Positions 1-13,100 of a stretch of DNA of 22,049 nucleotides are shown piece by piece. The notes below the pieces were generated by a model. That model was not told the DNA's origin. It worked only from the letters and a program-made list of their open reading frames with translations, and ran no database searches. The translations under genes and the position numbers were made by a program. Position 1 is the first letter of the stretch. Each line of letters begins with the position of its first letter. The stretch is from Botryllus schlosseri (taxonomy: Eukaryota > Chordata > Ascidiacea > Stolidobranchia > Styelidae), in NCBI GenBank assembly GCA_000444245.1, contig ATSW01000326.1, forward strand, positions 1-22,049. Reading direction: 5' to 3'.

Positions 1-945
1 GTCTCAGATAATCAACACTAAACGAGCATGCAGCGTGACAATCTCAAAAATTTTACTTGCTTTGTTACAAAAGTTTGCTCGAAATATCCAGCTTTCCGTT
101 TGTGAATATTAAGTGATTCAATGCTGTGAGCTTGACCCGCAATCTCACAACATCAACAGCGAAATGCACTACATGTAAGAGTAGGCGTAGTCACCGTGAC
201 TGAATCATGCTTATTCAACCAATCAATGAAATTGATATCGTTTGTCTGCTGTAAAAAGATCTAGCAGGCGTACGGGGTCAATCTTCATTTGACATGTTTA
301 TTGTATCATAAAAAACAAATCTGTGCAATTGGGGTGTTGGCTACTGGTGTGTAACTTGTTACAGGGGTACTATCGTTAGCAAGTACATAAACCTATTTTC
401 GCTCTGCTCAATATCAACTTAGCAATACTCGGATTCCGCATACATTGTCCGTTTGGCCTAGGCCGTTAAGGCGTAACCTTATTCCCTTGCAAGTCCTCGT
501 AGAAATTGCTGGCAAAACGACGAAAGATTTTGATATTATGGAATTATTATATCATTTGATTGTCCCAGATGACACATTTGGCGACGTTTAAAACGTCAAT
601 ATGTACTTCAGCATTGTGACATTATGTGGCCCGAGTCGTCGCTAGGCATCGTGTACATCAATATATAAGCTATTTCTTCACTGAAATGTAGGGTTGGAAT
701 TAGCAATATGACGTCACGTGGCGTTCACACGAGCCCGAATCTTTTAGAGGTTCACACCGTCCCTAATAGTTATCGTTGATAAATTCACGCTCGGTGGCAA
801 GTAGCGTATTATTTCTGGACTAGGACACAGGATCTCTCGCTAGTCGCCTTGAATCGTTGGAATCAATGCTCAATTCATATGCGAGTGCTGGAATCATTGT
901 GCCCAACCCTAGTTACACTATATAAAGTGGATCTTACCAATACAG
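1..945. other. Intron upstream of the first visible ITIH-like exon
   Basis: No coding exon was found here: in particular no DxSGS motif in any frame, so the preceding vWA exon is off the left edge. The only structure is a possible short element at 688-911 and a TGACGTCACGTG sequence (709-720, a CRE-like palindrome overlapping an E-box). Confidence 0.5.
688..911. mobile_element. Possible short hAT-like MITE, decayed
   Basis: The left end reads GTAGGGTTGGAATTAGCAAT and the right end GTGCCCAACCCTAG, giving imperfect inverted ends (TAGGGTTGG / CCAACCCTA). No target duplication was found and there is no coding capacity, so this is weakly supported. Confidence 0.3.
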
Positions 946-1123
946 GACAAAATCGGCGTGATGAAATTCTCGACCTCGACACGAAGTTGGGACGATTCTA
1001 TGCGAGACGCATCTCAAGATAACATACGAAGCGCAAAATCCTTCGTGCGAGGCCCGGACGAGCAGGACTCGACTGCGATTTGGAAGGCTCTTCACCAAGC
1101 AATCCAGATCATGTCAGCAGAAG
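946..1123 (+). CDS. ITIH-like exon 1 in window (vWA, middle)
   Basis: The acceptor follows AATACAG. The exon opens in phase 0 with DKIGVMKFSTSTRSWDD and ends in phase 1 before GTATGC. It matches the ITIH vWA stretch that includes a W-x-x-x-L-x-x-A pattern and the second MIDAS position (Thr43 in EQDSTAIWKAL, aligned with the family's GGTNI). The first MIDAS motif (DxSGS) would be in the preceding exon, which is not found in 1-945. Confidence 0.85.
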
Positions 1124-4100
1124 GTATGCATGTGGTAGCGCGGGTCCGAGTTACAAATTCCTTAGTCTGACTCAGATCCTGTTTCTTCAAAATGAAATCC
1201 GGCTCCGATCCCTCTCCGGACGTGTCAGAAAAAGTATGAATCTGGCTCGGTGTTGAAACCTTGAGGTCCGCCGATCCAAACCACAGCAAACATTGGATGG
1301 GCACATTGTATAGTTCAATGCGTAGTCTTACAAAATGTTTTGATACGTCAAATTTAGGCATTTCTGTGTCAGTGCCTGGAAAAATATTATGAACCAGTGT
1401 ATTAAATGATATACATAAATGACTAGGTGTTCCATAATTTCACAGACGATAGATTGAACCAAGAAAGAAATACAGAAGACAGTTTGATCATTCTCTTATC
1501 AGACGGAAGAGGAAATCTTAGCCCTGAAATTCTGCTGAATAACGTAAACAAAATGAACAGAAAACGGTTGAGTATTGCATCATTAAACTTGCAAGTTTCA
1601 GTTAAAACCTGACGTGACTTTCCCATTAGATATACTGTACACACGATATCATTCGGGAACGGCGCAGACGATCAAATGTTGAAACAAATCGCGCGTGACA
1701 ACCATGGAAGGTGGAAGAAAATTCTGAGCGATCTTGATGCAGCTTTACAGGTATTGCGTCGGCAATTAGGACTTGGCTCTTCGTGTGTGGGGGAGTTTTA
1801 GTAATTTGTAAATCCAAGTGGGCAATCTCGGTTCGAATCTCGAAAGTAGCACTTGTCGATAAGTTGGAGGTTTATATGGTCTCTTCCTTCCTTATATCAC
1901 TGTTCTGACTGCGCCCCCATAAAAGTGCTGAATGAAAAGTATCTAAAAAAGAAGGAGAGACCAAATATGAAGATCTAGCACTGTTACACTGTTACATGGG
2001 GCGACAAGCCGAGATGAACGTTAAATTCATAGACAGTGTTTTGAAATTTATGTTATTCGGCTCCACATTTAAACGTCATTGATTGGAGAAATTTAAAACA
2101 TGGCCGTTGTTTAAAACATTTATTTATATATTTTTTGTTGCTCTTGTTTTTGTAGTCATGACGTCACGTATCTTTAATTGAGACATCACAGTGGATTGGC
2201 ATTGACAATTGTGTCTTTATAAACATGCTATAATTTTCGAACCGACGACGATTTCGAGTGTTCCAGCCACCCCGCATGGTATACGCCGACTATATTGGGT
2301 GAAAATCGTCCGTATGCTCATCATACTACATCTAATACATGTTCGAAGTTTTACACAATTATGGCATAGTTAGATAACGTTTTTCAAAATTGTTCTGTTT
2401 AAGGAATTTGTTTAAAACACTGTCTAAAATGTTTTAAAACACCGTTTGTTTTAAATGCAACCCTAGTCATACGCGATTACTCAATATCAATATTATTACT
2501 AAAATGACGCATCTCATGCTAAAACCGAGCACCTTAATCCCTGGTAAGATTTAAACCTTCTGACATATTTAAGCAACAAAACTAGAGACAATAAAATACT
2601 AACACAAACTTGTTTACGTCTAAGAAAGAATTAGAATGAATTAAAGAATTCAAATCTCTCACGGCACTCACTTTTAACCCCTCATATACCCAACCCATAC
2701 TATTCTTATCTCACCCAACACGCACAATTAGTCGTTCGCTTCCTGTAAGGGATATCTAGAGCTATTGATCTAGATATTCCTTGCCTCAGATACACAGTAC
2801 ATAGATTCCTTCTGATTACTATGAATCAGCGGGGATATCTGAAACTGTAGATATCTCAAACTAGTTCTAGACATCCCTGCTATGAATAATAATGAAAGAT
2901 TCTCGTGCATTAGGAACGCCGATATGATGATAAAAGCTTGGTCGCGCTATAACTTGGGAACCTCGGTGCGATTTATGATGCCGCTTATTCCATATTTAGA
3001 TCGAAAACTACGTCGACGAACTCAGGAGCGGAATTAACAGTTCACTGGTAGATTCCATAAAGTACCCGGAAGTTGTCGAAGAGGTTCTCCATGTCAAAAA
3101 CAATGGCGAATTGTTGACCATCGGACGATTGCGTGATGATTTGTCTTCCTACCAGGAAGGGCCACATGAGATTGTATTCGATTCAGGTATGTTCTGTTGT
3201 CATTTTCACGAAAAAAAAACAACTGATATGGTGTTGCACCACTAAACAATTTTCAGCTACCTAACATTAGGTTCGAATAAGAATTAAAGCTGTAAACATT
3301 TTCTTTTCCAAATTAGATTAGAATTACTGAGTTCACAAAGACTTGGAAATTGAATTAAATTCCGAATTTGAAAGAAATACAACAAGCATCAAGTTCAGCT
3401 CATATCAAATCAGCGTTCATTCTTCTTAGCATCAGGACGACAAATGTCTATATAGCAAGCTTGTTTCGTTTCGCGCTATGCAGTTCTTCTGTAGCATTTT
3501 CAGGAAAACGATAAATTAGATTAATCATTATTAGAGCATGGAAAATTTTCTAAATTGAATTAGAATTTCCAGCATTTCGCTATGTGGTTAATCTACAGTA
3601 ATAAGATTACTAGATTATCTAGTTGTCCAAGTCTGGTATAGTGACCTGATACGTTTCCTCTTGTTCTACAGATGGGGCACTTCCACAGTCGACAACGATA
3701 ACAACGAGTTTTTACCTCGATCAAGCAAATGACATAAGAGAGAAAATGGAGAGCAAGCGCATCGATCGATTCGTCCAAAAGGCTTTCGCCATGACGAAGG
3801 TGACGTAATGTGAATATTCGTCACACTCTTAGCGAAAGAGTGTGTATTCTTTGCAGTGTCAATTCTGGACGTCTTGGTTTTTTTCAACCAAATCAAATCC
3901 AATATAAATTTAAAAAAATGTCAGCGGCTTGCTGTGACGAACAGAACAATAGATACATTTCCTTTATTGCTTTTACTAATACCTCTTTACCAGATTCTGT
4001 GCATAGTTATACTCTACTATATTTTGGATAACTGTAAAATATATCGTGAGAGAACGGACAGAAGCACATTTTAAACTTTTGTAAGCGGACCTAGCACTGA

Positions 4101-7100
4101 GAATCCTACGTGCCTATACGTTCCTTAATTCGCGATCCATCTTTGCTTATTCAAATTTATCAAGCATCGATCGGATTACGTTTTATTTGATGTATACTGC
4201 AGTATAATTCTGTGTTTGGTTCTGTTTTGTGTACCACAGGTTTACCATACGTCCTCTTTTAAGAGGATATGTCCTTTTTTTATACTTTTTCGAAAGTGTC
4301 CTCGGAGGACGCGCAAATGTTCTATTTTTTTAAGAATTTTTCCTCTTTTTTGAGTATTTTGGTTAAATATCGGGTAAAATTGGACTGAGATACAGTAAAT
4401 CATCACTGAAGTAACGCTCCGGCGGCTATTTCGGGAGCTGAGCAGGAAAGTTGACCTTTGTTTTTAGTCAACCAACCACAAAGTCGGGAAAAATTTACCA
4501 TTGTTTCTGGATTTTACTCCAGTATTGTATGTCTGAAAATTTTGAAAAAGTATCCTCTTATCAGATTTCAAAAAATATCGTTACCCTAGTGTACCACCTT
4601 TTGGGTGTGAGCACGCACTCTTTTAGGTAAAAGTGCATGTGCGTTAATTATGAAGCGGCAAATGGTATTTACGATGAAATCTATATACAAACACTTTACT
4701 CCCTATATCACAATAAACTGGGTGATCCTATTTCACAGCTAGGTTTTCTAGACTTAATTTGAAACTTGTATAGTAAATACATGTAGGCTACCTAAGTGTT
4801 GGAGGTTTACCTAGGCTCCTCCTCGCCACCTCATCCGCGCAAACGGTGATTACAAAAAGCCTAGAGGTGGGCCGTGCTATAAGTCGGCAGTTACGGAAAA
4901 TAATGAAGATTATCTGCCTGATGTAAATGACCGTAGCAGTCGACAAACACCATGAATACCTCAAAACAAACAAACAAACAAACATGTACTTTGACTTTTA
5001 AAACTGCTGGAGAACATGTAGTATTAAATTGTTAAATAAAATCAGCAGCCTATTTCTGACCAATATGATGGATATTAGCTCATGGCCTACCAAAGGCCAT
5101 GAAAAGCTTGGTAACTAACTGTTGAGTCCAACAAAATGATATACCACACCTTCCTCCATAATTATTATATAATGTAAGCATATAAACCAACAGAAGTTCA
5201 ATGAAAACGCGTTCACGAAATATAATTTGTAAGAATCAAAGAACTTCTCCAAAAGCTTCGTTTTAAAAAGTATGCCCGTGTTTTCTTTCCAATATCCGTA
5301 ATTAATCTCCAAAATATCTCGTTAAAGATATTTTCAACTTTTTTGCATCTACACAGATAGAAAAAATACTGGACGATATGCATTCGACGAAAGACCCCGA
5401 AGAGAAGGCGCTGCTCAAGCAAAAAGCTATAAACATATCCTTGGAGTAAGTTCACCATTCAAATAACGGCCGTATATTCACGATTGACTTGTTTGAATCC
5501 GACAGGAATTGGAGAAATATAGTCGTGTTATGAAAGCGCATAGTTAATCTCGACCCATGCCCTATATTGTTCTTGCCTTCAGATTAGGTTTACGGCCAAT
5601 TGATCTTAATATGCATTTTTAATCACAAAAAGCATGCTTGTAATAAAATAGAAAAATTAAATTCTCGTTGTATTTATCAGCACTTCAGTTTAAAATATTC
5701 CACTTTGTATTAAAATAGTTAATAGTGAAGAATATTTTATTCATAGAATATATTCAAAATATACGAGTCAAATAACAAATTTAACAGTCAGCGTAAACCT
5801 TGTCGTGGCTTTTATCTCAGCATCTCAAGAATTCGTGAAACAGTATGGGAAAGATCACAGTTAATATCATTCTCCACTTCCAATCAAAAGAGTAGAAACA
5901 CCCCATTCATATAGATAAGTGAAGATTAACGGAAGGATACTTCCAATAAATCTTCCAGCCCCTATAGAGAAAGTGCATATGAATTGGGAGATGATGGGGA
6001 TTAGCTACTTGGATTGTGGCGCGAAGATGATAACTGACAATAATCATCCCAGTATGTCAGTGGTTATTCTTCTTTGGGGTAGGAAGTACACATCAATGGC
6101 CAAAGCTCAGCGATGGGCTTTAAATTTTACGAAAAGGAAATACTTTTAAATATCATTAGAGAACACGCTTTAAAGTAGAAATCAGGCAAATGAATTGAAA
6201 TTTGCAAAGAACTAATTTCCTACCTTACAATTTTGCCATAAATATGAAATATTTCAAGAGCCAAGGTGTATATTCCCCATTTTAAGAGCGTTACAGTCCG
6301 AAAGCCAGATTCCCCTACTGATTATGAAATTGCGCCAGGGGCAAGTCCCGATCGGCAGGGTGCCAGTGGTTAACTGGATGGAGTTGAAGCGAAGTGTGAC
6401 ATCACCGACCTTGTTACATTCCATTACTTTTAAGATTCCACCTGGTGACGCCAGTTACGTCACTTTTGGTGGTCAAACCTGATGACGACAAAATTTCCAC
6501 GAAATCAGCTCAGCAGCCAGTTTTGGATACACCAAAAACAGAAGTGCCAGCATCAATGACAAACCCCTCAGGTGCATTGTGAAGATAACGGGAAATACTG
6601 CCCCGCGCTAATCAGAGTATAATCCATCGCAGCACCCGCAAGCGCTGCTCGTCCTCGCTGGTCGTTCCATAGTGACCCGCATTTCATCGCCAGGTTAACC
6701 GAGGACATTACGGTCTGTTTCAACTGGGTCGGGAGACCTAACGAGGTAAATATTTGGTTGCGGATAGGACTTATGAACTATGAAGAAGCCATCATAGAAA
6801 TACAGTTAGTTCATTAGGCCTTGGAGTTGTGGCAGGTCGACGCTATGGTGTTGTAAATAACCTCATTAGTTAGACTGGAATGGAAACATTTGACAAATAC
6901 AGCGTCAGCGTCAGCGTAGTTAACAAAGTACAGGTAGAATTAATCTGCCGATTTCTACTACAATGCAGTGTTGGGATGACTCGAGTCATGACTTGACTCG
7001 AGTCAGACTCGAGTCATCTTTTTCGTATGACTTGACTTGACTCGAGTCACTTTGCTAAAATGACTTGACTTGACTTGACTCGGCGTATCAGAAATGGGGA

Positions 7101-10100
7101 TTGACTTGTGACTCGGAGCAAATTTCACGAGTCAATTTCAAGTCATCAAGTTATCGGTTTCGATAAAAATCACTGTATCTTGCATATGTTCGGATTGTTC
7201 GCAAAACGCTAGTATAACCCGCGAAAGCGACCAATCATTCAATGATCGTGCGTTTAACTGAGCCTCCATTATTCTCTCACAATTAAATTGACCTTGCAGC
7301 TTACGTTGTCGTAAACTAGTATAGTTAAGTAATTTAATAGCAACAGGTCTATTTCTGTTCACTGTCTATACCTCAACCAAACCTCTTGTTCTATTGAAAT
7401 TGAATTCGAATATAGTTTATATAGTCCTGAACCATTGGTGCAAGCTGGAATTGTATCATATCATTTCGTAAATGGGTAATGTATTGCATCTTATCAATTC
7501 GTTTCTCAATTCTCTATTTTGGCTGGTTACTCTAAACTGAGGCTATGCAATTACCTACGTAGTTTAGCAGTTATACGTATATGTGACCGATACTGCGCCT
7601 TCTTGCGTGTATATTTAACTCTATATTCGTTCATCGGTTCAAAATCAATGACCACTCAATCTGTATGTCAAAATGCTAGCAAAATGCAATGGCGTAACCA
7701 TGCCTCATATTTCGAAAAGGCAACTTGACTTGAATTGTGACTTGACTCGTGACTTTGACTTGACTTGACTCGACTTGACTCGAGTCAACTCCAAAAAACG
7801 AGTGACTTGACTTGACTCGAGTCACCTTCGAAAATCGATTGACTTGACTTGACTCGAGTCAAAATGTGCAATGACTCGAAATGACTCGTGACTCGAAGGT
7901 AGTGACTTGATCCCAACACTGCTACAATGTAACTAGAAGTTTATTTTACCAGCACCAGTTAAAACTGTTTCAAGTGGTAGCAGAAAATGAAATGTCTGAC
8001 AGTACGCAAATCAGTAGCTTAAAAAGTAGAATAGGTTGAAGGCTATAGCACGAATTTAACTGTTAATCCCAGTTGGCTTAATTCGAAATTGTAAAACGCA
8101 TCTTCTTACAATCGCGAAAATGCACAGTATATTACAAATAGCGCCATTTTCGAAGATACATTCAAGTAACGAGATAGATGGATATTTTTCATGCGGAACA
8201 ATTTCACCGGTAAAAGCGATGCAAACATATCCCAACACTAGGATTACCATGATTTGGAATCGGGAAAGGAGGGCGCTTTAACCAGATCAGAAAAGTTAGT
8301 CGATCAAAACTGAAATCATCCGATTTTGCTATTTTTGCTGAAAAATTTAGTGGGTTGACTAAGAAAAAGGTCGTCACTTTCGATCGAACCCCGAATTTCC
8401 TATTCAGCGTCATTTATGCCCATTTTCACTGGAATCTATCCATTATGTTAGCTGTAAAAGCTGTAAAGAGGGACGAGATTGCCAAAAACGAGGACATTTA
8501 GGCGTCCTCGGAGGACATTTTCAAAATCCTGAAAAAGGAGGACAATTCCCCCTAAAGGATGACGTATGGTAATCCTACCCAAGGCCACTTTCTGCTTTTC
8601 AAAATCAAAAGTGTGAAAAGTGAAACTTTTGCGTAAAAAGTGTAAGTGGAAGTAGTCCACAAACATAGTCACTTGAGTAGGCCGAGCCTAGTTGAGTACC
8701 ACGCCATATTAGCCAAAAGAGTGGTACAGAAAACAGACCTAACTCAAAATTATGTATGTGCCGGTTATAAATCCTACATGCCTACCCCTATACGTGCACA
8801 ACTTCCTTCGCTCCCATATGCAAGCATCAGTTGGGTTAAAATGTCATGTTCGATTTATACCGTGTGATGTAAGTCTGAGATATAGGTTTGGGTTTCGTGT
8901 ATCACAGGTGTATATACACACCCGTGTATCAAGGGTGGTACATGGGTGTCAATGTACACTTTTTCGCTAAGAGTATACTTTTACTTCTATCGCTACTTGA
9001 GTAGCAACACAGCCTGCTAAGACCACCTCTGCTCATACAGCGAATGCTTGTTCCATGCTATATACAATGTATATTGCTTTTGCCAATGAAATTCTTGAAG
9101 TATATAATTTTCAATATTGTACGCCGACGGGATGAGGGCTAACACCTACTCTTATACATTAACGGATTGTAATCTTTATAACAGATTGTAAATTTGCTGC
9201 ACGACTATGATAACTCCATTATCATCAATGGACTGATCACTGGGACCGGACAGGATCGAACACCCACAGCCCGATTATTCGTAACAAAGTTGGCGATTAT
9301 TTTACCTGAAGAAGACGTTCGACTACAGGTATGGCTGTCACATTGACGCGACTAGTATTCGCTTTGTCCTTACCTGTTGAAACCAGATCTGGACGACTAA
9401 ATAATTCTAATTTTGATTCTAATATGCTTTCAATTTAATTCTAATATGATTTGTGAAATGTTTCTATTTTAATTCTAATCAACATTTCCTAAAAATGCGA
9501 CGTGAGAACTATATAGTGCGAAATGAACAATCAAGTTCATTGTACATACAGTTTCTCTTGTCGTGCTTGTGTGAATGAACTTTGATTAGCTATAAATTGA
9601 ACTTGATTTTTGTTGTATTTCGTGCTTATTCCGAATTCAATTCAATTTCCCAGTCTGTCCGAATTGGGTAAATATAATTCGAATCTAATTTATTATTATT
9701 ATTATTATGTATAAAAACATTTAGTGGTGCTTTTCGCATCGAAGGCTTTTTGCACCACGGCGATTTAGATATTTTGATCAAAATGATAGCATGAAACGTC
9801 ATGAAAATACAAGATGAGTACATAGCTAAATGCGTCGCTTTGACTCTCGTACGAAGTCCACTAGATCGGCAATAATGTTGCTGTCCGTTAAAAGGTTATA
9901 GAGCTGGAACGGTACGTTCTTTGTCTGCGCGATTCGTTGTAGTTTTCTTCTTATCTCAGTCAGATGTGAGCAGGTCATAATATAGTGTTCGACCGTTTCT
10001 AATTCACCGCAATGCTCGCACAATGGAGATTCCGAGCAGCCAATGTGGTGGAGATGCGCATTGAGTCCGCAGTGACCGGTGCGTAATCGAAACAACGTAG

Positions 10101-13100
10101 CTTCGCTGCGTCTTGGTGGGACTGATGGTAATTTCACCTCCAGATTTGGTCGGAAGATTTTGTAATGGCTTCCTGTTTCTGAATCGAGATATTCCCGGTT
10201 CCAAATAGCTTTGCATTTATGTAAAGCGATTTTCTTTGCATCGTCTATAGGGATGTCATGAATTGTGATGGCGCGGTGTGACGACGTCGCCTCCTTGGCC
10301 AGACGATCGGCTACTTCATTGCCGGGAATTCCTGCGTGGCCCGGAATCCATATGAGCGTAATGAATTTTCCTTCACTCGTCAACCTGTTGAGAACATTAA
10401 CGATTTGATTAACGATAAAATGCCCATCTGTTCGATAGTTAGCTATACAGTCTAATGCACTAAGGCAATCGCTGAGAACGACAGCTCGGGTAACGTTATT
10501 CGTTTCGATCCAATGAAGAGCGGATAATATTGCATATGATTCTACTGAGAATGACGACAGAGCTCCTTGGCATTTATGGGATATTGTTACATATCCCATA
10601 AATGCCAAGGAGCTCTGTCGTCATTCTAATTTCGAAAGAACTGTGTAGCCAAAATTCTAATTCTCATATAATTTGGATAAGCGGTGTCGCTATCATTCTA
10701 ATTGTAATGTAACTTGGAAACAAATGTTTCACTATCATTCAAATTCTAATGTAATTTGAAACACTGAGTCGCTAAAATTCAAATTACAATCGAATTTGGA
10801 AAAGTGTGTCGCTATAATTATAATTACAATTCAATTTGTAAAAGCTGAATATTTTCTTCTTGTCTAACTCTACGGTTGAAAGCATCATTCTTTTTCGTCG
10901 GTACCGATTTCACGTTACAGATAGACTGCGACTTTATCAGTATTAGCAACTTGAACCCAAGCGACCCCGGAGCATATTCACTGAACATATCATTGCGCGA
11001 GACTGATCGACGATCATACGAATTTGGAATCGTGAAGATTCATCTACCTGAAATCAGAAAATACCATATCATCATCAATCTTCGGATTAGGAAGTTACTT
11101 TTTGTGGTAGGTACTGAAATAGTTTTTCGTTACACATCAAAGCTTGCAAGTATATATCAAGTATTCGGACAAGAAACGTTATAGTATCAACGGTGACTAC
11201 TTTGACCACCCTTGGCCATCATCAGGTCCAGTTAATGAGATACACGCCAAAGTTCGAATGATCAGGTACCTGGTACGTTAAACAGCTGCAACACCAATGA
11301 CTTGTGAGTCGTGCTATGGGCACAATGATTCGAGCATGTGAGTCGAGTTTTAATTTTTATGACGCGAGTCGAGAATAGGGAGAGGTGATTCTTTCGAGAA
11401 CCGAAATTGTGCACCTCTTGCCATCGGGATTTCATTTATCAGCTGAATGTTTGCCACTGTACAGTAGAAGTCTTGAAACCTCGATTGGTCGCATCGCAGC
11501 ATACGAAATATGTAGCACAGGGGTGGCCAACCAGTAGCCCGCGGCCCGCTGGCCAAATGTAGCCCGTGTGGTATTTTTCGGAATTAGTTATATTATCGAA
11601 AATAGATTATGTATACAGGTAATTTATTGTGAACTTGCAATATTAACCAAACTTTGATTAGCCTGACCCGGAAATTTTGAATGTTAATGACTAAAATATC
11701 ATTTCCGACGAATTTACGTAGCCCTGGTCCTGCCATATTATCGTAGATCTTATTATATGGCCATCGAGTAGAATATTTCGTGGCAGATTTATTCGAATGG
11801 CAATTTTTCTCAGCACTTCGCGCAATTTATTGTCACTGGAATTCTTGCTTTTAGTATTGGTGCCCCCTCCAGAAAATTACATATTTAAAATACCGCCAAT
11901 TTACAGAATTGAGTCAAACTATACTCGCAATTATGAGAGAACGTGTCGTCAAACATGTGACTTCGCGTCAGCACTCGCAGAAAGATCGTCGGCGATGAAA
12001 CCTTTGCACAAAATGATAGACGCATGCTCACCGAAATCTTCGATATTGATATGTCCAAGCGCCGTATAATTATTTCCTTTCCAGATGAGCCCAGCATAAT
12101 ACACAGGCGACCCGCAATATATGCAAGAAACATTATTATTGATCGAATTCATTCATTAATTATGAAACGATTTCGCGCTTCGCGCTGGTAAGACATCACA
12201 CTGCAAGCGGAGTTGACTGATATTTGAATAATCTAGCACTCGACTCGTAAATACTCGATTCTGAATTGAAACTCTCAGATACTCGATTTTGCCAAGCCCT
12301 AGTGGCAAGTTCCACAGATGCAACAGAAATAGATCACAATAGGTCGTTTAGCTAGGCTCCTCTTCAGGCGTGTAGTCACTCGAAAAATAAGTGGGTATTG
12401 AAATAACGGGGGGTGGGGTCGAATTTTCCAACATAGCATCAATTCTTTAGGGTAACATACATGCGTTAGGGTTGTTCGAACATAACCTTTTTCCAAATTT
12501 CACTGGCTTGATTATAAAATTGTCATGTTGCACACAAAAACGCTACTCGCCAAAATTGCATCAATTCTGATCATTAGAAGCCGTGCAATCTCATCTCGAA
12601 ATTTTGATCATTTTTAAATTAATAGTATCGTACGGTGGCAAACCTAGACATTTCGGTATGACCAAGTATCGTTTTTCCGGCATGTCTGAAGGGAGAGTGA
12701 TGCCTTTTTCACGCCCTCACATCTTGATAAAGGCCTGTGTTAGAGTTTGGATGATGACATTGCTAATGCTAACCTGACAATTTCATCACTAAGCAAGTGA
12801 AATTTGGAAAAAAAGTTATTCTTGAACAACTCAAACATGTGTAAATGACGATTATACAATCTACTCGTGTTGATGAACTTACGCGTATGATAAGCTTGCC
12901 AACGAGTCCGGAAGTACTGTCAATTAGCGAGTCCCTGATCTATCGTGAACAATTAAATATACGCACGCCTTTCAATGCGTATTACAGAGCCTCGGCGACG
13001 ATTTGCGCAAGTCAGAATGTCCGAGTTGTTATGGAATCTGTTCCATAACGGCACCGATTTCAGGTGGTTCAACCCTTTCTCATCTTTTATAACTCAAGCC

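Larger units (their letters stand above)
1751..2999. other. Intron 3: old repeats, no exon
   Basis: No coding sequence is seen. It holds a possible tRNA-like SINE remnant (about 1780-1960), a TTTAAAAC-rich stretch ending TGCAACCCTAG near 2465 that resembles a transposon end, and a cluster of GATATCTAGA-type inverted repeats at about 2745-2880. Confidence 0.4.

Noticed and set aside
709-720. TGACGTCACGTG as a promoter element
   Set aside because: It lies in an intron and possibly inside a small transposon. One CRE/E-box match, with another TGACGTCA at 2159-2166, is not enough to call regulation.
1427-1612. Continuous 61-codon frame with MFHNF start
   Set aside because: Its middle is real ITIH-like exon 2, but the ATG lies in the intron before the acceptor at 1445, and the last 15 residues are intron 2 sequence.
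10921-11000. DPGAYSLNISL looked like an immunoglobulin D-x-G-x-Y motif
   Set aside because: There is no paired cysteine and no Ig-type Trp, and the surrounding sequence aligns with the ITIH C-terminal domain.
10876-11184. 102-codon frame beginning MKASFFFVGTDF
   Set aside because: Exon 10 starts at 10921. The upstream ATG is in the intron's pyrimidine tract, and the tail after 11110 is intron and out of frame with exon 11.
11949-12152. Reverse-strand frame with an exon-like composition (NIEDFGEHASIILCKGF)
   Set aside because: There are no convincing splice sites or family match, and it lies inside decayed transposon sequence.
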